Notes under the pieces: model-generated
Told to the model about the DNA's origin: nothing
The model's input: the letters and a program-made list of their open reading frames with translations, nothing else
Databases searched by the model: none
Origin: an uncultured Collinsella sp.
GTDB lineage: Bacteria > Actinomycetota > Coriobacteriia > Coriobacteriales > Coriobacteriaceae
Length of the DNA stretch: 64,000 nt
Assembly (NCBI GenBank): GCA_902494565.1
Contig: CABUTN010000006.1
Coordinates: 1-64,000, forward strand
Reading direction: 5' to 3'
Shown here: positions 27,030-34,073 of the stretch, in pieces
How positions within the stretch are numbered: position 1 is the stretch's first letter
Layout of the letters: each line of letters begins with the position of its first letter
Program-made: the position numbers and the translations under genes

Positions 27030-27872
27030 ATGTCCGCCCGTAAAGCTCGCACGGAGGCGGCTGCCGCTAGCGCCGCCCCCGTTGACTCTGAGGAGAAGGA
27101 CGTGAAGATTCCCGTAGAGGCCGCAGACGATACCGAGGCCAACGAGGCCGAGGCCGTCGAGGCTGCCGAGAACCAGGTAGAGGATTCCAACAAGGAGGCG
27201 ACGATGACCGAGGACGAGATGGTGGAAGCTGCTATCCGCGCCGGTGAGGAAGCCGCCGACAACGACTTTAAGCTCAAGTTCGAGCAGGCCCAAAAGGAGC
27301 TTGCCGACGTGCGCAGTGAGCTCGATGCTGCGGCAGAGGCTCAGAAGGCCGCCGAGGACAAGGCAAAGGACGCCACCGAGCGCACCGCCCGTCTGCAGGC
27401 CGACTGGGAGAACTTCCGTCGCCGCACCGCCAACGAGCGCATCGCCGAGCGCGAGCGCGCGACCGAGAAGCTCGTCACTGCGCTGCTGCCGGTGGTTGAC
27501 GATATCGAGCGTGCAATCGACCATGCCCGTAGCCAGGAGCTTTCCGACGATTTTAAGCAGTTCGTCGATGGCGTTGACGCTGTGCATGCCAAGCTGCTCG
27601 ATGTGTTTGCGCACGAGGGCGTTGAGCCCATCGACCCCAAGGGCGAGGCGTTCGATCCACTCGAGCACCAGGCCGTGGGGCGTGTCGAGGACGCATCGCA
27701 GTACGACGAGACCGTCAACGACGTGTACCAGAAGGGCTACCGCATGGCGGACCGCATCCTGCGCTCCGCGATGGTGACGGTGACCTACGGTGGCGAGAAG
27801 CGCCCCGCACCGGAGCCCGAAGCGGCGCCCGAGGATGCCACGGCCGATACGGCCGAGGGCACCGAGGAGTAA
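27030..27872 (+). CDS. grpE: Nucleotide exchange factor GrpE
   Basis: A 280-residue reading of GrpE, which releases ADP from DnaK. The long coiled coil (about 80-140) and the C-terminal beta domain (AFDPLEHQAVGRVEDASQYD, then YQKGYRMADRILRSAMVTV) are clear. The first 58 residues are acidic and Ala-rich. An internal ATG at 27204 has a better ribosome site (AAGGAGG 6 bases upstream) and would give a 222-residue protein closer to the usual family length, so either or both starts may be used. A stem-loop terminator follows. Confidence 0.93.
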   Translation: MSARKARTEAAAASAAPVDSEEKDVKIPVEAADDTEANEAEAVEAAENQVEDSNKEATMTEDEMVEAAIRAGEEAADNDFKLKFEQAQKELADVRSELDAAAEAQKAAEDKAKDATERTARLQADWENFRRRTANERIAERERATEKLVTALLPVVDDIERAIDHARSQELSDDFKQFVDGVDAVHAKLLDVFAHEGVEPIDPKGEAFDPLEHQAVGRVEDASQYDETVNDVYQKGYRMADRILRSAMVTVTYGGEKRPAPEPEAAPEDATADTAEGTEE

Positions 27873-27877
27873 TTGAG

Positions 27878-27911
27878 AAGGGCCCCGGGGCAACACCCGG
27901 GGCCCTTTCTG
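27878..27911 (+). terminator. Stem-loop after grpE
   Basis: AAGGGCCCCGGG and CCCGGGGCCCTT pair around GCAACA, followed by TCTGG. Lying inside the heat-shock operon, it may partly attenuate dnaJ-hspR. Confidence 0.7.
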
Positions 27912-27980
27912 GCCAAGTGCCATATGACAGCATGAGTCGCCGTCCGCAGGGACGGCGGATATAACAGGAGAGGAGCTACG

Positions 27981-28946
27981 ATGGCTGCAGGCAAAACCTT
28001 CTATGACATCCTGGGCGTATCCAAGAGCGCCTCCGACAAAGAGATCAAGAGCGCGTTTCGCAAGCTCGCGCAAAAATATCACCCCGATGCCGGCGGCGAC
28101 GAGGCCAAGTTTAAGGAGATTAGCGAGGCCTACGAGACGCTTTCGGACGAGAAGAAGCGCAAAGAGTACGACCAGATGCTCATGTTCGGCGGCATGCCGG
28201 GCGCGGGCGGCGCGTATGGCGGTAGCTACGGCGCCGGTGCCGGCGCGAGCGGCTGGGGCGATATCTTCGACAGCATCTTTAGCGGCAACGGCGCCTGGGG
28301 CAGCGATTGGGGCTCGGGCTTTGCCGGGGCCGCGGGCGCTGCCGGTGCGGGCGCGGGCCGCAACCGCGCACGCAAGGGCGGCGACCTGTCGCTGACCGTC
28401 GATGTGACGGCCGAGGACGCGTTTCGCGGCGTGACGCACAAGGTTACCTACCGCATTCCCTCGACGGGCGAGCAGCAGACCATTACGGTCTCGGTGCCTG
28501 CGGGTGCGGTCGACGGCGGCAAACTGCGCTACAAGCGTCGTGGCGAGTACGGCGTTGCCGGCGGCGAGCGCGGCGACCTGGTCGTGACCACGCACGTGGA
28601 GGAGCATCCGCTGTTTAAGCGCAAGGGTGCCGACGTGACCATGGAGGTGCCGATCTCGGTCTACGAGGCGGCGCTCGGCTGCACGGTTGATGTGCCCACG
28701 CCCGGCGGCGCGACGGTTCGTCTGAAGGTGCCCGCTGGCACCCAGACGGGCAAGAAGTTCCGCTTTAAGGAAATGGGGGCGCCCGACGTTAAGCACCGTG
28801 GCCGCACGGGTGCGCTGCTCGTCGAGATCAAGGTGCAGGTTCCCTCGAACCTGTCCGACGATGAGCGCGATGCCATGACCAAGCTGCGCGAGGCCGACAC
28901 GCGCGATTATCGCGAGAAGGTCAACCGTTACAAGGCGACGTTCTAG
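27981..28946 (+). CDS. dnaJ: DnaJ-type co-chaperone without zinc finger
   Basis: A 321-residue type II J-protein. The J domain is complete (FYDILGVSKSASDKEIKSAF, HPD in KYHPDAGGDE, about residues 5-70), followed by a Gly/Ala-rich linker (about 75-130) and two C-terminal beta domains (GDLSLTVDVTAEDAFRGVTH, FKRKGADVTMEVPISVYEAA). The CxxCxGxG zinc repeats of classical DnaJ are absent, making it CbpA-like. It stimulates DnaK ATPase. GGAGAGGAG precedes the ATG. Confidence 0.94.
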   Translation: MAAGKTFYDILGVSKSASDKEIKSAFRKLAQKYHPDAGGDEAKFKEISEAYETLSDEKKRKEYDQMLMFGGMPGAGGAYGGSYGAGAGASGWGDIFDSIFSGNGAWGSDWGSGFAGAAGAAGAGAGRNRARKGGDLSLTVDVTAEDAFRGVTHKVTYRIPSTGEQQTITVSVPAGAVDGGKLRYKRRGEYGVAGGERGDLVVTTHVEEHPLFKRKGADVTMEVPISVYEAALGCTVDVPTPGGATVRLKVPAGTQTGKKFRFKEMGAPDVKHRGRTGALLVEIKVQVPSNLSDDERDAMTKLREADTRDYREKVNRYKATF

Positions 28947-29018
28947 GGCGGTCGTGGCGCACGCCCGCGCCCGCGGGCTTATGATGGACGATAACGAGAC
29001 GGAAAGGGGTCAGGTAGC

Positions 29019-29435
29019 ATGGCCGAGGACAATAGGAACAAACCGCTGTATATGATCAGCGTGGCGGCCGAGCTGACCGGCATGCATCCGCAGACTCTGC
29101 GCGTCTACGAGTCCAAGGGCCTGGTGAACCCCCAGCGCTCAGGCGGTAACACGCGTCTGTATTCGCGTGCCGATATCGAGCGCCTGGAGCTCATCAACCA
29201 ACTGACCGACGAGGGCATCAACCTCGCCGGCGTGGTGCGCATCCTCGATATGAAGGAGCGTGCCGAGGAACGTGAGCGCGAGAACGAAAAGCTCCGCGCC
29301 CGCGTGCGCCAGCTCGAGGACGAGCTGCACGAGTACAAGATGCAGAAGAAGATCACCGCCCTGGCCCCGCGCGACGGCTCAGTCAACCCCGAGCAAGTCA
29401 TGCTCAAGCTGCTAGGCGCGGGAACCGATCTTTAG
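29019..29435 (+). CDS. hspR: Heat-shock repressor HspR (MerR family)
   Basis: A 138-residue MerR-type regulator: winged helix at about 8-80 (MISVAAELTGMHPQTLRVYE, SGGNTRLYSRADIERLELI) followed by a charged coiled coil (MKERAEERERENEKLRARVR). In Streptomyces and mycobacteria HspR represses the dnaK operon and clpB with DnaK as co-repressor. Its place as last gene of the dnaK operon and the shared operator before dnaK and clpB fit the same circuit. Confidence 0.94.
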   Translation: MAEDNRNKPLYMISVAAELTGMHPQTLRVYESKGLVNPQRSGGNTRLYSRADIERLELINQLTDEGINLAGVVRILDMKERAEERERENEKLRARVRQLEDELHEYKMQKKITALAPRDGSVNPEQVMLKLLGAGTDL

Positions 29436-29470
29436 TTACGGCGGCTCTACGACGCAAATCCTAACAATAT

Positions 29471-29588
29471 GAGAGTGGATAATCTCCCACTTTTGGTCCG
29501 CTTGAGGGCTAGAAACGGGGGATTATCCACTCCCATTTTTGGCTGGCGCTTGGGGACGTTCCTTTTGTGCCGGCACTTTGGGACACTC
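29471..29588. repeat. GTGGATAATC palindrome copy 3 plus GCCGGCAC element copy 2
   Basis: 29471-29533 is the palindrome GAGAGTGGATAATCTCCC ... GGGGATTATCCACTC; 29542-29588 repeats the GCCGGCAC/GGGAC direct-repeat element of 231-280. The same two elements are neighbours at the left end of the window, in the opposite order. Confidence 0.75.
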
Positions 29589-29747
29589 CTTGCACCAAGT
29601 CTGATGTCACTACACCGGGCTCGTTCTATGCTTTACCGAGATAAAGTGAACGTGCAGATTCGTAACCCACTTGCAACCGTTCTATGGCACGATATTGAAC
29701 GAATGTATGCTATGCGCCCGAGCCTTTCGGGCAGAGTGGGAGACAGT

Positions 29748-32048
29748 ATGGTTAAGCTGTACGAGGACGGCATCTACCTGCGCGGTGGCAGCGAGGTTGT
29801 GCCTGCGGCCGAGGCTGCCGAGCGCGGTATTACGCAGACGCCCGAGGATGCCAAGCGCGGCACCATCGCGTATTCGATCCTCCAGGCACACAACACGTCC
29901 GGCGACTCCGAGGCGCTCAAGATTCGTTTCGATGCCATGGCGAGCCACGATATCACCTTCGTCGGCATCATCCAGACGGCGCGCGCCTCGGGCATGGAGC
30001 AGTTCCCGCTGCCCTACGTGCTTACCAACTGCCACAACTCGCTGTGCGCCGTGGGCGGCACCATCAACGAGGACGACCATGTCTTTGGCCTCTCGGCTGC
30101 CAAGAAGTACGGCGGCATCTTCGTCCCGCCCCATATCGCGGTCATCCATTCCTTTATGCGCGAGAACTTCGCCGGCTGCGGCAAGATGATCTTGGGCTCC
30201 GACTCGCACACCCGCTACGGCGCTCTGGGCACCATGGCCGTGGGCGAGGGCGGCGGCGAGCTGGCAAAGCAGCTGCTGCGCGACACCTACGATGTCGCCT
30301 ATCCCGGCGTCGTCGCCATCTGCCTCACGGGCGCCCCGCGTCCCGGCGTCGGCCCGCACGACGTGGCACTCGCCATCATTCGCGCCGTCTTTGCCAAGGG
30401 CTACGTCAAGAACAAGGTCATGGAGTTCGTGGGCCCGGGTATCGCGAGCATGACGACTGACTACCGCAACGGCGTCGATGTCATGACCACCGAGACCACC
30501 TGCCTGTCGAGCATCTGGGCCACCGACGAGGACACGCACGCGTTTTTGACCATGCACGGTCGCGGCGACGACTACCGCGAGCTCAAGCCCGCCGATGTTG
30601 CCTACTACGACGGCTGCGTCGAGGTCGATCTGTCGAGCATCAAGCCCATGATTGCGCTGCCATTTCATCCTTCCAACGGCTTTGAGATCGACGAGCTCAA
30701 CGAGAACCTCGAGGACATCCTTCACGAGGTGGAGCTCGAGGCCGCCAAGATCGGCGAGGGCAAGACGCACTTTAGCCTGCTCGACAAGATTGTCGACGGC
30801 AAGCTGCACGTGCAACAGGGCGTTATCGCCGGCTGCTCGGGCGGCAACTACGACTCCGTGGTCCAGGCTGCCCGCGTGCTCAAGGGCGCCAACACCGGCT
30901 GCGGCGAGTTTTCGCTGTCGGTCTATCCCACAAGCCAGCCCGTGGCGCTCGAACTTACGCGCCGTGGCTACATCTACGACCTTATGGAGGCCGGTGCGAT
31001 CGTGCGCACGGCGTTCTGCGGCCCGTGCTTTGGCGCCGGCGACACGCCCGCCAACAACGGGTTGTCCATCCGCCACACCACGCGCAACTTCCCCAATCGC
31101 GAGGGTTCCAAGCCGGGCAACGGTCAGCTGAGCGCCGTGGCCCTGATGGACGCCCGCTCCATTGCGGCGACGGCTGCCAACGGCGGCGTCCTGACGCCGG
31201 CGACCGACCTGCCCGAGGAGACTTGGGACGAGACCTGCGAGTACACCTTCGACGACGCGCCGTACAAAAAGCGCGTGTACTGGGGCTTTGGCAAGGCGGA
31301 GCCTGCCGACGAGCTGGTCGAAGGCCCCAACATCAAGCCGTGGCCCGCGATGGAGCCCCTCGGCGACGACATCCTGCTCAAGGTGTGCTCCAAGATCATG
31401 GACCCGGTCACTACGACCGACGAGCTCATTCCTTCGGGCGAGACGAGCTCCTTCCGCTCCAACCCGCTGGGTCTGGCCGAGTTTACGCTGAGCCGCCGCG
31501 ATCCGGCCTACGTGGGCCGCTCCAAGGAGGTCGACGCGGTGGAAAAGCGCCACGTTGCCGGCGAGGCAGCAGGCGACCTGGCGGCACTCGATGCCGAGCT
31601 TGCCGGCGTGTTTGAGGCACTGGCTGGTGCGGGCGTCGCGGCAGATGCCAAGGCGACCGAGTACGGCTCCATGCTCTACGCCAAGAAGCCCGGTGACGGT
31701 TCCGCCCGCGAGCAGGCCGCGAGCTGCCAGCGCGTGATTGGCGGCCTGGCCAACATCGTCCACGAGTACGCCACCAAGCGTTATCGCTCCAACGTGATGA
31801 ACTGGGGCATGGTGCCCTTCCAGATGGAGGCCGAGCCCAACTTTGAGGTGGGCGACTACGTCTTTGTGCCGGGTATCCGCGCCGCGCTCGACGGCGACCT
31901 GAAGGACATCGCCGCCTACGTGGTACGTGCCGATGGTGCGGTCGAGCAGATTGAGCTCTACATTGCCGATATGACGGCAGAGGAGCGTGCCATCGTTAAG
32001 GCCGGCTGCCTGATCAACTACAACAAGTTCAAGGCCGCTGCCGAGTAA
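29748..32048 (+). CDS. Aconitase-family hydratase (YbhJ-like)
   Basis: A 766-residue protein of the aconitase superfamily. Substrate and cluster regions are visible: GKMILGSDSHTRYGALGTMA, the cluster Cys in IAGCSGGNYDSV and the FCGPCFGAGD pair, and the swivel-domain region NPLGLAEFTLSRRDPAYVG. Domain order resembles the E. coli YbhJ type rather than AcnA/AcnB, and such proteins are annotated simply as hydratases. The start at 29748 follows GGGAGA by 6 bases; the longer open frame reads through repeats and is rejected. Whether it acts on citrate is not decidable here. Confidence 0.88.
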   Translation: MVKLYEDGIYLRGGSEVVPAAEAAERGITQTPEDAKRGTIAYSILQAHNTSGDSEALKIRFDAMASHDITFVGIIQTARASGMEQFPLPYVLTNCHNSLCAVGGTINEDDHVFGLSAAKKYGGIFVPPHIAVIHSFMRENFAGCGKMILGSDSHTRYGALGTMAVGEGGGELAKQLLRDTYDVAYPGVVAICLTGAPRPGVGPHDVALAIIRAVFAKGYVKNKVMEFVGPGIASMTTDYRNGVDVMTTETTCLSSIWATDEDTHAFLTMHGRGDDYRELKPADVAYYDGCVEVDLSSIKPMIALPFHPSNGFEIDELNENLEDILHEVELEAAKIGEGKTHFSLLDKIVDGKLHVQQGVIAGCSGGNYDSVVQAARVLKGANTGCGEFSLSVYPTSQPVALELTRRGYIYDLMEAGAIVRTAFCGPCFGAGDTPANNGLSIRHTTRNFPNREGSKPGNGQLSAVALMDARSIAATAANGGVLTPATDLPEETWDETCEYTFDDAPYKKRVYWGFGKAEPADELVEGPNIKPWPAMEPLGDDILLKVCSKIMDPVTTTDELIPSGETSSFRSNPLGLAEFTLSRRDPAYVGRSKEVDAVEKRHVAGEAAGDLAALDAELAGVFEALAGAGVAADAKATEYGSMLYAKKPGDGSAREQAASCQRVIGGLANIVHEYATKRYRSNVMNWGMVPFQMEAEPNFEVGDYVFVPGIRAALDGDLKDIAAYVVRADGAVEQIELYIADMTAEERAIVKAGCLINYNKFKAAAE

Positions 32049-32317
32049 CGCGCTTAATTGTCCGCCCGGGGCTTACCCTTTCCCGCCCGCTCACGCGCTT
32101 CGCGAGGGTCGCCCGAGGGAAAGGTGTGTCCGGGGCTACCGCGACGTTCTCGTTGGGTCTTGAGAAACGCTAATAAATAGACTTGCTTGATGCCGCCTCT
32201 GTTAATGGGGCGGCTTCTTTTTGTCGAAAACCGCCACAAAGGGGACAGGCACCTTTGTGGTGGTGGGGACGAGCTCGATGTTGTTGTGATCGTTGAGCGG
32301 CATGTTAATGGGCGGCT
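32049..32317. other. Intergenic region with imperfect long stem and family B repeat
   Basis: From about 32070 to 32135 CCCGGGG...ACCCTTTCCCGCC pairs imperfectly with GGGAAAGGTGTGTCCGGGG around an inner GCGCTTCGCG loop, a possible terminator of the hydratase gene. A family B palindrome lies at 32232-32262. No gene is seen. Confidence 0.5.
32232..32262. repeat. CCACAAAG palindrome (family B), copy 1
   Basis: CGCCACAAAGGGGACAGGCA then CCTTTGTGGTGG. Arms CCACAAAG/CTTTGTGG enclose GGGACAGGCAC. Copies 2 and 3, in reverse orientation, are at 33097-33132 and 33898-33932. Confidence 0.85.
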
Positions 32318-32986
32318 CTACAGAATTTCATCCGGGTTGGCGGGTTTGGTTGTTTTGGGGATGCCGAGTTTGGATGACGCGAAATCGTCAACATTGTCCT
32401 TGATTCCGTCTCTGGTGTAGACGGTGACCATATAGGTGCTGTGTCCGAATTCGCCCTTGTCGCGTGTTGCCCAGGCATCCCAGTAGGCGGCCCCGTTTCG
32501 CCCTTTGATTTTTCCGACACGGCGGAGTTCTGTTCGCTTTAATTTCTGGTTGCTATAGATGGTTCGACCGGCTTCCGCGGTGAGCCCGCACTGTCCAAGC
32601 AGCTTGTCGAGGACTTGGTTCATGTGGCGCTCATCGGTGTTTGGTGCGTAGTCGTAGGCGAGGGTGATGGAGTCAAGGGGCTGGTCGTCGATCAGATAAT
32701 TCATTGTCTGAGGTTCGAGGCAGAAATAAGGAGAGCATCCGTCGACCTTGCCGAGCAACGGTAACTTGGACTGCCAACTTCCGGTGGGAATTGCATATTC
32801 GTAGAACACGCCACGGCAGACAAAGGAGAGCGAGGTGGCACGCGAGCCGGCGTCGATCATCCCGCAAAGATCGAAGGGCGAGGCGATACCAAAAGAAAAG
32901 GGCGTGATGACGATAAGGAAGAGCATCACGATGGGTATGGCGAGAATGGCGATGACGTTGCGACCGGTGGAATGAGACGGCTTCAT
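32318..32986 (-). CDS. Membrane-anchored protein of unknown function
   Basis: A 222-residue protein with one N-terminal hydrophobic segment (NVIAILAIPIVMLFLIVITP, about 9-32) and an extracytoplasmic domain containing several Cys (DLCGMIDAG, FVCRGVFYEY, SPYFCLEPQT, GQCGLT). No family is recognised. The start at 32986 follows GAGGAG by 6 bases. It is divergent from another unknown anchored protein, and family B repeats flank and separate the two. It is less GC-rich than neighbouring housekeeping genes. Confidence 0.75.
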   Translation of the reverse strand: MKPSHSTGRNVIAILAIPIVMLFLIVITPFSFGIASPFDLCGMIDAGSRATSLSFVCRGVFYEYAIPTGSWQSKLPLLGKVDGCSPYFCLEPQTMNYLIDDQPLDSITLAYDYAPNTDERHMNQVLDKLLGQCGLTAEAGRTIYSNQKLKRTELRRVGKIKGRNGAAYWDAWATRDKGEFGHSTYMVTVYTRDGIKDNVDDFASSKLGIPKTTKPANPDEIL

Positions 32987-33096
32987 ATGCGCTCCTCGAG
33001 ACAAAGAGCTGTTGAGGATAGGCAGAAATGGATATGTTCAGAGAACAATTCAAGTTTAATCTCATGGCGTGAGATGGTCGACCGTTAGCGTCGAAA

Positions 33097-33132
33097 ACCA
33101 CCACAAAGGTGCCTGTCCCCTTTGTGGTGGTG
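33097..33132. repeat. CCACAAAG palindrome (family B), copy 2
   Basis: CCACCACAAAGGTGCCTGTC then CCCTTTGTGGTGG, between the divergent unknown genes. Confidence 0.85.
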
Positions 33133-33218
33133 GGGCGGACGGTTTCTTTTGGTGATAGTGTTAGCTGGCGGTATCATTAGTGCAGGTGGCGAAGGTTTGC
33201 ATTGTGAGGTGTTTTGCC

Positions 33219-33890
33219 GTGAGCCGTTCTGCCCGTATTGGATTGATTGTCTTGGCGCTTGCGATCGCCGTGGTTGGCGCGGGCGTTGTCGGCATGGCAT
33301 TTCTACCTGCTGCGGTGACGGAGCCGGTGGTCAAGCCTGTGACTCAATCTGTCGAACTTCTGACCGGCGACGACAAGCCCGAGACCATTACCGTTGATTT
33401 TGATGAGCAGCCGGCTGTGCTGGGTATTAGCAATTATCCGCACATTCAGCTTGGGGCCATGCGCTATACCACGGATTCAAGCCTGATCGATAGGGCGTCC
33501 GAGCTGCTCAAGGGCAAAACCTTTAAGCGCTGGTATGGATATGCGTCCTATCGGGCAAAAGCGAACGACATGGTTGGCGGATGCCGCTCGTCCATCGAGT
33601 TGGACACCGCGAATGGCGCCAAGTTATGTGATGTTTCGTACGATCCTGGCTACGAGGGCAATGAGGGGCCGGGCATCTACATCTTGGACGGCGATGCCGC
33701 CTATGTCATGGAGGGCAACCAGGCCGAGCTCAACGATTTTATGGGTCAGTGCATTCAGGATGCCTATGAACAGACCTGCTTGCCCGACCCGCAGACTGCA
33801 CGCGATAGTGGGTCTGCCCGTACATGGCTGTTCGAGGATGAGATGCCCTGGAACGCCGAATCGGGAAGCACGGGCTCGGCAAGTAAATAG
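33219..33890 (+). CDS. Membrane-anchored protein of unknown function
   Basis: A 223-residue reading with an N-terminal hydrophobic segment (IGLIVLALAIAVVGAGVVGM) and an extracytoplasmic domain (ITVDFDEQPAVLGISNYPHI, GGCRSSIELDTANGAKLCDV). I do not recognise it. The start is uncertain: GTG at 33219 has GAGGTG 7 bases upstream, while another GTG at 33180 is in frame but would put unlikely residues before the membrane segment. It faces the 222-residue anchored protein across a family B repeat and is followed by another. Confidence 0.7.
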   Translation: MSRSARIGLIVLALAIAVVGAGVVGMAFLPAAVTEPVVKPVTQSVELLTGDDKPETITVDFDEQPAVLGISNYPHIQLGAMRYTTDSSLIDRASELLKGKTFKRWYGYASYRAKANDMVGGCRSSIELDTANGAKLCDVSYDPGYEGNEGPGIYILDGDAAYVMEGNQAELNDFMGQCIQDAYEQTCLPDPQTARDSGSARTWLFEDEMPWNAESGSTGSASK

Positions 33891-33897
33891 AGGCTGC

Positions 33898-33932
33898 AAC
33901 CACCACAAAGGTGCCTGTCCCCTTTGTGGTGG
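33898..33932. repeat. CCACAAAG palindrome (family B), copy 3
   Basis: CCACCACAAAGGTGCCTGTC then CCCTTTGTGGTGG, identical in its core to copy 2, lying between the unknown gene and the clpB operator. Confidence 0.85.
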
Positions 33933-33957
33933 TTTGCATGTCGTGAGAACACTCAGA

Positions 33958-33984
33958 AAATCTTATATATAGAGACTTAGATTT
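33958..33984. promoter_or_regulatory. Heat-shock operator candidate upstream of clpB
   Basis: AAATCTTATAT then GACTTAGATTT, with AAATCT and AGATTT separated by 15 bases exactly as upstream of dnaK. It lies about 90 bases before the clpB start. Confidence 0.7.
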
Positions 33985-34073
33985 GTGTATAAGATCGCGC
34001 AAAGCTGGCAACAATACTTCTCGAACAACGTGAAGCCGCCCCGTAGGGCGGCCGCCCCAAGAGAGGTGATTCC

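Noticed and set aside
29469..29747. 93-codon N-terminal extension of the aconitase-family protein
   Set aside because: It would translate through two intergenic repeat elements; the ATG at 29748 has a proper ribosome site and the family N-terminus.
29682..31763. 693-codon open frame opposite the aconitase-family gene
   Set aside because: A shadow of the plus-strand gene, low-complexity translation, no ribosome site.
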